From assembly GCA_019155205.2 (NCBI GenBank), contig JAHNZQ020000004.1, positions 4,997,418 to 5,061,417 of the forward strand: DNA of 64,000 nt, written 5' to 3'. This DNA comes from Gracilaria vermiculophylla (taxonomy: Eukaryota > Rhodophyta > Florideophyceae > Gracilariales > Gracilariaceae). Position numbers and translations under genes: made by a program. The notes under the pieces are model-generated. The model did not search any database. It had not been told where the DNA came from and was given only the letters and a program-made list of their open reading frames with translations. Below, piece by piece: positions 42,575 to 53,060 of this stretch; positions within the stretch are counted from its first letter, which is position 1; every line of letters begins with the position of its first letter.

Positions 42575-42633
42575 TGCGCTGACCTCATGCGTTAAAGTAT
42601 GTGGTCAAATTGACCTCATTCGAGGTCAGCGCA
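42575..42633. repeat. Inverted repeat, 12-bp perfect arms
   Basis: TGCGCTGACCTC (42575-42586) and GAGGTCAGCGCA (42622-42633). A smaller nested hairpin TGACCTC-ATTC-GAGGTCA overlaps the right arm. It may be a 3'-end structure of the gene at 41255 or a tiny MITE. Confidence 0.7.
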
Positions 42634-42775
42634 CAATCACGCAAAATAAAAAATAAAAGACTAGGATTTGACCCGTCGACCAATACATTGGAAATTTATA
42701 ATTTAAAATGGTTCACCAGGGCGGCCTATGTACAATGAAAACGTTTACTTTACTTTAGTTGTAGAACACGCCAAA

Positions 42776-42858
42776 AAGTGCGTTTCATATTCATATCACG
42801 CCTTAAAAACGCGCCAAAGTAGTACTGAAGTGTGCCTTCTGCATAACATACTTTTACG
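42776..42858 (+). mobile_element. Left-end fragment of a Tc1/mariner element of the M1-M4 family
   Basis: AGTGCGTTTCATATTCATAT followed by CACGCC, GCGCCAAAGTAGTACTG and GCATAACATA matches the first approximately 85 bp of M1 and M2. The rest is absent. It lies 268 bp left of M4. Confidence 0.75.
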
Positions 42859-42980
42859 TTTATAAGGGGCGGTCTGTGTGTTTGAAAATCATGAAATTAT
42901 GAAATTTGGAAATCAATCATAACAGAACCAACTAATAAGATCAAATAATGTTGCGTTTCCAGATTTTTATTTTTCCTTCA

Positions 42981-43009
42981 TGTCGGGGAAATGTAGAATT
43001 TCCCCGACA
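42981..43009. repeat. Perfect 12-bp stem, 5-nt loop hairpin
   Basis: TGTCGGGGAAAT, loop GTAGA, ATTTCCCCGACA. Function unknown. Confidence 0.8.
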
Positions 43010-43169
43010 CAGAAATCACCGTTTATGATTCCAGCATTAGGTACAGTGCGTTTCAAAAAACTAATATCCCTCAAAAGTGCGCCAAAACTGTACTGTAGAC
43101 TAGATTTTGCGCATAGTCTATGTTGAATTGTTTCAAAAAGATATGTACACCGTCTTTTTTCTAGTAAAA

Positions 43170-44095
43170 ATGTCTCGAGGCCCGCCACTTTCCAAGCAAG
43201 AACAGCTTCTAATCGTTATATTGAACGCCAAGAAGCAATCTAACAGTGCTATCGCTAAAAAAGTAAAGCGTTCTAGAGTCACAAATGCTACTTTCCTCAA
43301 AAACCCGACTTTATATGGCTTAAAACGATCTTCGGGACGCCCGAAGAAACTCAGCCCAGCACATTAGAGAGGAAGTAAAAGGAAGTTGTGCAAAGGAAAA
43401 GTGTCTTGCAAAAAAATTGGAATGCATCTCAATCTCAACGTTTCTAAATTTACTATATGTAAGCAGATAAACAGCACAAATATATTTAAATATAAAATAA
43501 TTAAAAACAATTTCTTTCTCGAAGACCATCAAAAGCAGAAAAGAGTTGACTGGTGTACTGGAAAAGCCTACTGAAAAAAAATATCGGAAAACATTAATTA
43601 TACTGATGAAAAAAAGTTCAATTTGGTCGGACCAGATTTCTACAAATTTTATTGGCCCGATCTTAGTAAGAAACGTCACGATTTTTATACCAGGCATTCA
43701 GGTGGAGGCTCTGTAGTGGTTTGGGCAGGCATTTCTAAAAAAGGTCTGACGGAAAGTGCCTTCATTGAAACAAACATGAACCCGGAAAAATATCAAAAAG
43801 TTCTATTTAATCATTTCCTGCCGTTTTGTTTATGTTTTTATGAAAAAAATTTCATTTTTCAACAGGATAATGCGCCTGTACACACTTCACCTTTAATCAA
43901 AAATAGGCTACAGGAGTCTGAAGTATCTGTTTTAGAGTGGCAGGCGCGCTCACCAGATTTGAACCCAGTTGAAAACGTCTGAGGACTGCTGGCGAAGATA
44001 GTTTATGCGTATGGAAGGGATTTTCAGACAGTTTTTGAACTCAAAAACTGTATTAAAAATTGCTAGAAATCTATAACAATTTCAACAGTAGAAGA
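43170..44095 (+). pseudogene. Tc1/mariner transposase of M4, best-preserved copy
   Basis: One frame from ATG 43170. Only nonsense codons break it: TAG 43365, TGA 43572, TGA 43980 and TAG near 44064. There is no frameshift. Order: MSRGPPLSKQEQLLIVILNA (helix-turn-helix part), SSGRPKKLSPAH (GRPK AT-hook), a second DNA-binding part, INYTDEKKFNLVGPD (first Asp), GGGSVVVWAGI, FQQDNAPVHTS (second Asp), ARSPDLNPVENV (Glu, 34-residue spacing). The end of the protein (EYTNSMPKRCISVL) lies at 54506-54546, beyond gypsy A. The stop at 43980 replaces the Trp that normally follows VENV, i.e. TGG to TGA. Cut-and-paste DNA transposase by family. Confidence 0.85.
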
Positions 44096-44648
44096 AGTAG
44101 TACAGTGGCTCCTACGGAAATAGGGTGGTTTGGCCTTAAGGTATATTATTCCAAAGGAGGGTTCGTAATTTATTAGCCGGACCACGTGGTGCATAATCTT
44201 GCCCGCGTGCGCTGCAGTATCCTTGATGTACGGTAGAATTATTATTTATTTTAGATAATTTATGCAGGTAATTAGTACAGTAGCGAGACCTGCCGAGGCG
44301 GGCTCCCGGCTTGATACTTAATCTGCCGGTTGAGCTCCACATCTGGGGCAGTAAAGACAAGCACCCTTGAGTCTTCATCTACTTTCCCGGTTGGAGTCTC
44401 TTCTCGATCTACGCAGGTTTCTAAGCCGCCGATCCCCAGGTCGCCTCATAGCCGCGCCTGTAGGAGCACTGTCCGCCCAGTGAACCTACCCCTCCGCTTG
44501 GTGTTTGCGGATCCCCTTTCAGAATCCCCCCGGATCGCGACAGCGGATACCGGAGACCACCTTTAGGAATACGCGCCTTTGGAGTCAACAAAAACTCCTA
44601 ACGGACATTGTGGTTTACTACCTCGAGAGGAGGGCTGACAGTACCACA
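44096..44648 (+). repeat. 5' LTR of gypsy A (553 bp)
   Basis: AGTAGTACAGTGG...GACAGTACCACA. The first base, T in other copies, is mutated to A. Confidence 0.95.
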
Positions 44649-44650
44649 AC

Positions 44651-44668
44651 TGGTCTCCCGACTTAAAA
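44651..44668 (+). promoter_or_regulatory. Primer-binding site of gypsy A
   Basis: TGGTCTCCCGACTTAAAA, two bases after the LTR. It begins with the TGG that pairs with a tRNA CCA end. The same site is found in E (56090) and in part in B. The tRNA was not identified. Confidence 0.7.
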
Positions 44669-44804
44669 GGTCACAGTTCCTAAAGGACTCGCACAAATCG
44701 CAGCAGAACCGTGTTTCTAGTTTGCAACGACCAACCCCCATCAGAGGAATTCTTCCTTAAGGTGATTCGGAAGTGGAAGCAAATCACCTCCGACCTACTC
44801 CTCT

Positions 44805-47084
44805 ATGGACCCCTCAGAACATCTCATGGAAACTCCCCTACAGGATCCTCAAGCAACCGGCTCCGTCGGTGGGCGCAGTACGCGCAGCGCTCCCCAAGAG
44901 ATGGCCGCCACACTGGAGGACCCTGAAAGTTTCCTTCGGAATCCTGGCTTCTCTGTGGAGCGTTTCAGGAATCGCCTTAGGAGAATGCATGATCGGAGGC
45001 AACCGGAATTCCCCGCGACACCTCTGGAGAACGCCGATGTGGAGGTTGAAGAACCGCACACGGCATCGCAGCCGCCACCTCAGGAGCTGCAGGGACGGGA
45101 AGACCCGGAGACTAACTCCCTCCTGGAGTCGCTGGCCCCGCACTTTACGGATTGGCTCTCACAAGAGCTGGTCGAAAGAATACCTGCAGGTGTTGAAGCT
45201 CACTTCGGAGCGCGCCGCCCCGCCCTTGTGGAGCATATCGCAACGGAGAGCGCTCACCGTGCTGTGGATGCTTTGCCGGATTCCGACCCTTTCCTGGAGG
45301 TGATCTCAGACGTTATCCGTGCGGAGGTTCGCTCCCAAACCGTGCAGCTGCTCCCCGCAGCGGCGTTTCAAAGTTATTCATCCATACCGGAGAGGTTCCC
45401 TTTATCAACACCTAAGGTGACCCCGGGCAGAGAAGGACAGGATACTGCCGTAAGGAAACGGGAGCATCTGAGGAATCTTGCTATGCACCGTCTGGACCTG
45501 ACGCCCAACGGAGGAGGACAGGATACCGGTCGCGAAGAATTTCACCTAAGGAGAGAAGGACAGGATACTCCTCTGGTGGATCGCAATAACGGGGGTATCG
45601 TCAGTAACCCAGACCACCTCAAGGAAAGACGCCGAAAGAAACGGAGGGAGAAAAGAAGAAAGCGAGACACCGATTCGGAGAGAAGCTCAGACTCCGAATC
45701 CGTGAACAGCTCCAGCTCGGGGGGCATTAAATCTCCCAAGGAGATGAGCACAAGGGTCAGGAAGGTCGTCCCGCTAAACGACCTCTTCGCCAAAGTGGTG
45801 GATTATGACAACTGCAGGTTGAATGATCGCTCCAACATTTTACGACGCGTTGGTCACTAAACGACTCACGAAGATCCAGCTCCGTATGGATATTTAAATG
45901 AAGAAGCACTCCTTCTCAGGCGAAGATCCCATCTCGGTGTTGAATTTTCTTACGCGCTTCCGTTCGGCGTGTAACACAAATGGTGTCCATGAAGGTGCCG
46001 CCGTATGGTGCTTTCAGTTCTATCTCACAGGCCAAGCGCACTCGTTGGTGGGGCCGCACCTCACGGGGGAGAGCACCATTGTGGATGATCCTGGAACGGA
46101 GATCTTGACGACGTACCCGGAGGTGGTCAATTTCCTCCTGATAAGGTACGCCACGGACGAGGTGATAGCCCATGCTAATGCCAAAGTCACCTCCTATAGG
46201 CAGAACACCGGCATGACCAAGACGGAGTTCTCACAGAAGCTGTGGACGAAGGCCCTGCGGTGTGGGAATGTGTACTCCGAACGGCGGTTGAAGTCGCTGT
46301 TTGTCGAGGGACTTCTTCTCTCGATACGTGCGATGGTGCGTAATCACTTGGCCACGCACCCAAAGACCACCTATACGGAGTTAGAACGTTTCGCGGAATC
46401 CTATGGGGATACCCATCGTGCCGCTCGCCGCAGTCATGCTCCACTTTTGGACAAACCGGCCGCTTTAAGGACCCGTCGGGCATCCGCCCTGACGTTGGAC
46501 TCCAGCACCTCGGAGGAAGTCGACGAGCTCACGCTCGTAGGAGAGCAAGAGGCCCTTGCCCTCTCATACGCCCCCTCCCATGGAGCACCGTCTAGGACGA
46601 GGACACCCTCGTCTCCCACTTCGTACGCCTCGGCGGGATCTTTCAGGAGCGTCAGATTTGCGAACCCTCGAGGCTACCCACCGCCTTGCAGGATTTGCTT
46701 GTCACGAGAGCCCGTACACTGTACGACTCTCACCCCGGCAATTAGGGCCGTCATCCTACAGGAAAGAGAGAAAAACTTCCAGGACCTGCAGGACATACCA
46801 ACGGATAGCGGAAGCTATAGAACCGCTTATCGCGACATCCGCTCCCCTCAAGGAAACTTCGGTTACCGTGCTCCACCGAGAGAGGAGCCTGTCCCACTAT
46901 CCCTGGCACCCGCAACGCAGGCACCGGTGTCCCAGTCGGTTGCACCTCAAGGGAACACGTCGCATCGCGATGCACAGCCGCAGAAGCCATCCCCGTCTGG
47001 AACTCAGCCCCTCTCCAACCAGGAAAACCCTCAGAGTTACGCGTAGAGGCTCCTCGTGGCTCTCCAACATCGAGCCTCAGCTCC
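44805..47084 (+). pseudogene. gag of gypsy A (frameshift and stop)
   Basis: ATG 44805 starts MDPSEHLMETPLQDPQ and runs 351 codons. A one-base difference near 45836 (relative to B and E) shifts the frame, and the rest is read at 45898-47046 after a TAA (45895) that replaces CAA. Features: SQPPPQELQG and ERIPAGVEAHFGARRP (N-terminal), basic KERRRKKRREKRRKRDTDSE, NDLFAKVVDYDNCRLNDRS, capsid-like helical part (FLTRFRSACNTNGVHEGAAV, VVNFLLIRYATDEV) and a Cys/His segment CRICLSREPVHC (spacing C-2-C-6-H-C, not the usual CCHC knuckle). Gag ends TAG 47044. Pol lies in the -1 frame and is then cut by the copia insertion. Confidence 0.85.
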
Positions 47085-47089
47085 ACGGA

Positions 47090-47223
47090 TGAAAGGATCG
47101 GCCGCTTGACTCCGGAGAGTCAGGCGGGACGGAATCGCCGGCCGTGCGTTTATTTTGCACTGTCGGGTGGAACGGGTGGATACTGTTGCCCGGTCCAGTG
47201 CACGGCCAGCATCTGGTCATTCA
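47090..47223 (-). repeat. Copia LTR, left (3' LTR)
   Basis: 134 bp, 3 mismatches to 49034-49167 (about 2%), so much younger than the host gypsy A. The purine-rich GCGAGGGACGG on the minus strand just inside (47224-47234) is the likely polypurine tract. Confidence 0.95.
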
Positions 47224-47456
47224 CCGTCCCTCGCAAACATAATACCTAATGCATGTGTTGCGTGTAAACTACAATACTCAACGTAGCGTCTACCGTTAAA
47301 AACCTTTGTCGTGATAAAACCCTTTGGGACAAAACTCATGACATGAGGAAAAGGTATAGCGCTCAAAACAACTTAAAGACGAAAGGATACACACAAAACA
47401 GAGATCTGTGAAACGCATAGTAATAGACAAAAACAAATATAGTTAGTACAAAAACC

Positions 47457-47562
47457 TTAAGCTCTCAAGCCGCAAAGCAGACGGTATTTCTCAAGCTTAT
47501 CAGCTTTCAAAGCTTTTGTCAACACATCGGCGGGTTGCAAACTCGTGTCGATCTTATTCAAT
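47457..47562 (-). pseudogene. C-terminal end of copia polyprotein (RNase H), truncated by gap
   Basis: Minus strand from the gap edge: LNKIDTSLQPADVLTKALKA then LEKYRLLCGLRA and stop. The PADVLTKAL motif is the conserved end of Ty1/copia RNase H. In a copia element this must be preceded by RT, which is not in the assembly. Confidence 0.85.
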
Positions 47563-47662
47563 NNNNNNNNNNNNNNNNNNNNNNNNNNNNNNNNNNNNNN
47601 NNNNNNNNNNNNNNNNNNNNNNNNNNNNNNNNNNNNNNNNNNNNNNNNNNNNNNNNNNNNNN
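47563..47662. other. Assembly gap, 100 N
   Basis: Exactly 100 N, the customary placeholder for unknown size. Minus-strand gag lies to its right and the RNase H end to its left, so it probably hides most of gag-pol. Confidence 0.95.
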
Positions 47663-48069
47663 TCCATTTCCAGGAGGTGTTTCTGGATATCGTCAGCATC
47701 GTTGAATAGAAATGTAGTCAACTTCTGTCTCAAGTTCATTTTGGACTGAATGTTGTCCTTCTTGTACGTAGCCTCGAGCTTAGTCCATATCTCCAGAGCG
47801 GAACAAGTCTCACGCTCAAGTAGTTCCGAGACAGCGACGATGGGTTGGATGCCAAGGTTTTGCACAATAGCAGATCGTGCCTTACGGTCGGCATCATCCC
47901 AACGTCGGCGAGCTTGTGCGGTGCCATCTTCTGGCCGAGGTTCAGTCAGAACGAAAAGGGAATGCAAGGAACGCATGTAGTCACGGATATATATACGCCA
48001 AGTATAGTAGTCGGCGGCACCTTTGAGCCGAGGGATGCGTTTCGACTCGTGCTCGTCAGCTCCTTCCAT
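47663..48069 (-). CDS. Copia gag N-terminal part, runs into the gap
   Basis: ATG at 48069 (minus): MEGADEHESKRIPRLKGAAD, then YYTWRIYIRDYMRSL, ARSAIVQNLGIQPIVAVSEL, ALEIWTKLEATYKKDN, MNLRQKLTTFLF and HLLEM at the gap edge. This is the helical UBN2/DUF4219-type gag of Ty1/copia elements, which begins with a short domain containing a YxxW segment. No stop or shift in the visible 136 codons, in keeping with the low LTR divergence. Whether the full polyprotein is intact cannot be seen. Confidence 0.8.
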
Positions 48070-48113
48070 CGCGGAGTATACTCAACGCGAGAGGCGGCCG
48101 ACGGGTGTTGAAG

Positions 48114-48185
48114 TTCTTCGCCAGTCCCCTGCTGGTCAAGGGATCCTTCTTCTTCGCCAGTCCCCTACTGGTCAAGGGATCCTTC
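48114..48185. repeat. Tandem repeat, 2 x 36 bp, in the copia leader
   Basis: Two copies of a 36-bp unit with GCCAGTCCCCTGCTGGTCAA, one mismatch. It lies 45 bp upstream of the gag ATG. Confidence 0.9.
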
Positions 48186-48790
48186 TTCTTCAAGAAATAA
48201 TCTGTTCGTCGCAATGATATGAAAGTTAGAGAACTTCGCACGTCCCCTACGCGTGGAGGAGGCCGTTTCTTCTCGCTCAAAACGCACACAGCAGGCCTAA
48301 GTGGTGCGCGGTGGTTAGATGCGTTTGGATACTACACACTAGGCGGCAGGACCAACCCTTACTTCAGTGTCGTTTTCCTATAGCAAATCGCACCTTGAGC
48401 CTGGAGTAGTTCCCTTCTTCAGGGGCCCGTGTAGGAATGCCGGTGCAACTTCACCACCGACAAACCACAACACACTACGCAGTCTTCTCGTAGGTGAGGC
48501 GGGACTTTCTTCTCCAACTGCAATGACGTATGCAGTGGAGGCACGTTGTTGGGTCGTCACGCGGGGTACGCGTCGGGAAGGATACTTGGCGCGTGGCACG
48601 GTCCGGGAGGTAGTGGTAATCCAACGACGAAGAGTAGCGTCGGGTGCAGTGTAGTTGCAGCCCGCTTTAGTGCAACGCGTGAGCGGTGGTGCGGTGCGCA
48701 CGAGTTCGTGGCGGCGGAATGTCCAAGGTGCGGTGGCGGCACACGGTGCTCGCGGTGGTGAGTGCGCGTCGACGGTCTGAAAACGCGAGT

Positions 48791-48912
48791 GAGACGATCA
48801 AGTCGGCGGTGGTTGCAACACGCAGAGTGATGCGGTCGCCGCGAAAGAGGCGAAACGATCGCGGCGGCGGTGGTTGCAACGCGCAGAGTGGCGCTGGCGC
48901 CACGGAAGAGGC
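48791..48912. repeat. Tandem repeat, 2 x 61 bp, in the copia leader
   Basis: Two diverged 61-bp copies sharing CGGCGGTGGTTGCAAC and CGCAGAGTG. GC-rich leader between 5' LTR and gag; the leader is about 960 bp, long for copia. Confidence 0.8.
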
Positions 48913-49017
48913 GCCGGTAGGCGCGCGCGCGGTAGTGAAGGGAATGCTATGTGGCGAGGGTGTGCGCACAGCGGTGTTGCCCTCGAAGAAGGGGTGGGGG
49001 TGCGGTCGGAGGAGATC

Positions 49018-49033
49018 GGTAGCGATGCTACCA
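49018..49033 (-). promoter_or_regulatory. Primer-binding site of the copia element
   Basis: Minus strand TGGTAGCATCGCTACC, directly after the LTR. TGGTAGCA would pair with a tRNA ending TGCTACCA. It also forms a GGTAGC/GCTACC hairpin. Confidence 0.6.
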
Positions 49034-49167
49034 TGAAAGGATCGGCTGCTTGACTCCGGAGAGTCGGGCGGGACGGAATCGCCGGCCGTGCGTTTATTTT
49101 GCACTGTCGGGTGGAACGGGTGGATACTGTTGCCCGGTCCAGTGCGCGGCCAGCATCTGGTCATTCA
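49034..49167 (-). repeat. Copia LTR, right (5' LTR)
   Basis: 134 bp, TGAAAGG...ATTCA on the plus strand, followed by ACGGA. Confidence 0.95.
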
Positions 49168-51948
49168 ACGGAGGTCGCCTTTAGGAAAGGAGGAGAGGTC
49201 GTCTGCTCCGTCGACGGAGAATCGGCGGGCCCCCCAATCCAGTTGGACCCATTCGACCCCTTTGAGCATTCTGTGTGCACGCTCTGCCTTGAGAATTAAA
49301 AGGTATTCGCCTCTATAGGATGTTCCCCGCTCGCCTCCACTACGGTGCGCGCTATCCTTGATACCGTAGCTGGCCCCAATCTGGTGCACGCCGACGTGCT
49401 CCTGCGGTCTGTTATCGGCTCCTTGAGGACTGGCAAGCTCCCTACGGTGCACGATGCGTTTCGACGAGCATTTACCATCTTCGGCGCAATCCCCTTGTAC
49501 CCCCGGTTGAGCTCCTTACAGGTGAGAGTGTGGTCCCTCGTGTCGACCAACTTGGCCGCACAATGCATATTGGGCACTTCCTTTGTGGATCGATACGTAC
49601 GTGCAATCTACCCACGCCTGCGGAAGGTGACGTTTCATGACGCCGCCCCTGTAGGCATCGTGTCCGCATCTCCAGGACCGGACGCGAATGCGCGTCAAGT
49701 GGGTACCCTTCCAAAGGAGACGCAGTCGAATAAGCTCCGCGTGGTGAAAAGGGTTGAAATACCCGCGAGGAGTCAGGCTGAAGTCTGGGTGCAGACCTCT
49801 GCATCTGGCCTTTCATTCCTTCAGGGGATTCCACACCTGACGACAAAGCAACACTCCCTGATGGAAAACGGTGTTATGGAAGTAATACCAAACATCCCCT
49901 TCAGTGTCGTGCACGCTAACCTCAAGGAGTCGCCGCTACGGCTCCAGAAAGGAACTGTTGTCGGACTGGCACTACCCGCCCCTGCAGGACTGGCTCACCT
50001 TCCGCGAGCGGAAGACCTTGTGGACCGCGATGCTTTCGCCACCATGGAAGCTGAAGCGACTTCAACGGCTCCAGAGGAAGAGAATCCTGCCACCTGGAAG
50101 GAGAAGCTCCAAATTGGCGATGAATTCGAAGAGTATCGCCGTAGGATAGTGGAGATGCTATCCGCCTTTGAGTACATTTGGTCTGGTCGCCTGGGTCAGG
50201 TCAGCTTGGCAAAGCAAAGGATCCAGCTCACACCGGATGCAAAACCGGTACTTCAACTCCCGAGGAGGACCCAACCCCACGCGCGCGACTTTGAAAGCGA
50301 TGAGGTCCACCGGATGCTGGAGAAGGGCATGACAGAGCCTTCCAATTCCGAATGGGCCTCCCCGGTGGTGTTTTTCAAAAAGAAAGATGGCTCCCTAAGG
50401 TTCTGTATTGACTACAGGCGCCTTAACGAGGTGACGGTATGCGATTCGTACCCGATACTCCGGATGGATGAATGTATCGACTCCTTAGGCGATGCCTCCG
50501 TTTTCTCCTCGCTGGATGCCAACAGCGGCTACTGGTAGATTGAGATGGACGACTCCGATAAGGACAAGACAACGTTCACCTCGCACTGTGGGATCTTCAG
50601 ATTCCAAAGGATTCCATTTGGATTGAAGAATGCACCCGCTACGTTCCAACGAGGGGTGGAAATTATCCTGTCAAAGGTGAAGTGGCAGTACGCTTTGGTG
50701 TATATCGATGATGTCATCATATACTCCCACAGCGTGGAGGAGCACTTCATTCATGTGAAGCACGTGCTCCAACTCCTAAAGGATGCTGGCCTCACCTTGA
50801 AGCTGGAGAAATGTTTCTTTTTCAAGTCGTCGGTGGACTACCTGGGACACGTTGTGCTTCCGGGCCGCCTACAGGTTTCCAGGATAACTCAGGACGCCAT
50901 CAAGGAAGCTTGCCCTCCCACAAACCAGATGGAGCTCCGCTCCTTCCTAGGGTTTTGTAACGTCTTCCGTAGGTTTGTACCCAATTTCTCCCGTATAGCG
51001 GCACGGTTAAATCGCCTTTTAGAGAGGGACAAGCCGACGCAATTGGCTCTCCTGACCGACGAGGAGTTTGAAGCCTTCGATACCTTGAAGAGGAGACTTA
51101 TAGAACCACCAATCTTGGTACTTCCGAAGCGGCACGGCCGAAGGGTGCTGAACACTGACACCTGTAAATACCAGGTCGGATGGGGCCTCCTAGAGGAACA
51201 ACCTGAAGGTGGACTTCAACCCATCGGGTATTGGAGTCGCAGCCTCACCCCTACGGAACGGAATTATTCCACTTCGGAGTGCGAGTGTCTCGCCATCGTG
51301 TGGGCAGTATTGCTTTTACGCCCATACCTGGAAGGCGCGCGCTTCACCTTGAGGACGGACCACGCACCACTGAAGTGGATACTGTCCTTGACGGATCCTT
51401 CCGGTTGCCTGGAAAAGTGGAGGTTACGCCTTCTAGAGTTCGAGTTTGACATCCTCCATTGTCCTGGCATAAAACACCCGGCCGCGGATGCGCTCTCGCG
51501 AATCTCCACCGATTGGGAAGATAAAACACCTTTGGAGGACAACATCCCGTGTCTGGTCATCCAGAACGCCGACGGGAAAGAAGGATCCGATGGAGAATGT
51601 TTGGAATGCTGTGGACCTGGAGGAAAGTACAGTGGACTCCCGGAGGTGATGACTCTTGTTGAGGAGGAGAAAGAAATTCTCCCCATTACCGTCGCGGAGT
51701 TCCTGAAGGAGCAGAGTACGGATGCATACTGCGAGGAGTGTCTTGCCACTGTGGGGAGTTTGACATCGTCATTCGACGTCGACCGAGACGGCGTACTTGT
51801 ACGCCACGCACCCCGGGATGGAGCTCTCCAGAAGGTGGTTCCGACGAAGCTACGGGCGAGAGTGTTGTATCTCTCGCACTATCCCCGCCTCGCCGGGCAC
51901 CGTGGTGGATCTCAGATGTATTTCACCATGCGGAGGGAGTTCTATTAG
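49168..51948 (+). pseudogene. Protease-RT-RNase H of gypsy A (single-frame, TAG stops)
   Basis: After the copia, the pol frame continues through VAFRKGGEVVC and, past a TAA near 49299, into one frame broken only by TAG at 50536 (GYW then stop, CAG to TAG) and ending at TAG 51946. Protease: VRAILDTVAGPNLVHADVL, with DTG changed to DTV. RT: FCIDYRRLNEVTVCDSYPI, FSSLDANSGYW, RIPFGLKNAPATFQRGVEII, YIDDVIIYSHSVEEHF, SFLGFCNVFRRFVPNFSRIA. RNase H: LNTDTCKYQVGWGLLEEQ, GYWSRSLTPTERNYSTSE, LRTDHAPLKWIL, HPAADALSRIS. The H2C2 zinc region of integrase begins (HYPRLAGH). RT is the best preserved of the three family copies. Confidence 0.9.
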
Positions 51949-53060
51949 CCGAACAAGGCCAATGACCCCTTCCAAACGGTGGCGGATTGCTATTCCTGTG
52001 CCGCCGCTAGGAGGAGTATACGGAAACACAGGGCGCCGCTCACGCTGTTCCCATCTCAGGACTCTTGGAGTTCATGGCCATAGACATCCTAGGTGCTTTC
52101 CCCAAGACAAAGCGAGGGCAACGCTTTATCTTCGTGATCACGGATCGCTTTTCAAAGATCACGCGTGCCACCCCCCACTGGAGCACTACTGCAGCAGTGA
52201 TTACCGACGCCTTTCTGCAGCAATGGGTATATCCCTACGGGGTACCGTTTTATCTCCATACGGACAATGGACCCCAGTTCGCGACGAAACTCTTCAGGGC
52301 CGTCTCCGGAATACTGGGGATGAAGCAGTTGTTTACAACTTCCTATCATCCCCAGACAAACGGACAGGCGGAAAGGTTCAATAAAACCATGGCCTCGAGG
52401 CTGAAGCACTATGTCACGGACCACCAGAAGGATTGGGACGCATATGTGGGACCCCTCACGTATGCATACAATCTGCAGATGCACCGCTCCACGGGGACCG
52501 CTCCTTTTAACCTGGTGCTCTCGCGCATCCCGCCAAGTGCCGTCATCGCGGCACGCGCCACGGCGCACCCGGTGGATGGGCCACAGACGCCAACAGCGAC
52601 GCAAGCCAAACGTTCCATCCTAAGGCGATATGAGAACGCACTCTCCCTCGCGAAGGAGAGACTCAACGCCTCGCTGAGGAGATACAAGCAGGAATTCGAC
52701 CGAAATGTTATGGAAGGACCTCACCTGAAGGAAGGCGACGAGATTTTTCTCGACATACCCGGCGAAAACTCCGATGAACCGCCGGACGTCACGCGCAAGT
52801 TTGTGCCGACCAGCTCAGAGCCCTTCAAAGTCCTTGCCACCTATAGGGATACTGTCGCCATTGAGGTAAACGGGCTCAGAGATGTCGTCTCCCGTGATAG
52901 GGTGACGAAAGGCCCAACGCCCAGCCTTCCAGGAATGCCCGCCACCCCATCTCAGGGGCACCGCGCGGAGATTCCTCATTCCCCCACCTCAGGCGCGTCC
53001 CGCTTCTGGTCGTTCCATGCAACCTCCGGTACGGCGCGGAATCGCATCGCCTGCAGGTAA
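51949..53060 (+). pseudogene. Integrase of gypsy A (separated by stop and one-base shift)
   Basis: The zinc region finishes after the TAG (DCYSCA). A one-base change near 52050 moves the frame, and 52065-53060 encodes the core: FMAIDILGAFP (Asp), FVITDRFSKITRATP, LHTDNGPQFATKLF (Asp), YHPQTNGQAERFNKTMASRL (Glu). Then DWDAYVGPLTYAYN, TAPFNLVLSRIPPSAV, a basic C-terminal part and VNGLRDVVSRDRVTKGPTP. The DD35E triad is present. After RAEIPHSPTSG the frame runs into the reverse of the antisense gene because of the approximately 2.2-kb deletion, so the chromodomain is lost. Confidence 0.85.

Larger units (their letters stand above)
47090..49167 (-). mobile_element. Ty1/copia-type element nested in gypsy A, incompletely assembled
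   Basis: Begins TGAAAGG and ends GGTCATTCA. Flanked by the 5-bp duplication ACGGA (47085-47089 and 49168-49172); the uninterrupted site is seen in E (CTCCACGGAGGTCGCC). It has 134-bp LTRs. On the minus strand: PBS, long leader, gag start, assembly gap, end of RNase H. The 2078 bp includes 100 N. The real element is probably several kb longer, since protease, integrase and RT must lie in the gap unless deleted. Confidence 0.9.

Noticed and set aside
48117..48185. CRISPR-like array
   Set aside because: Only two tandem copies without spacers, inside a copia leader.
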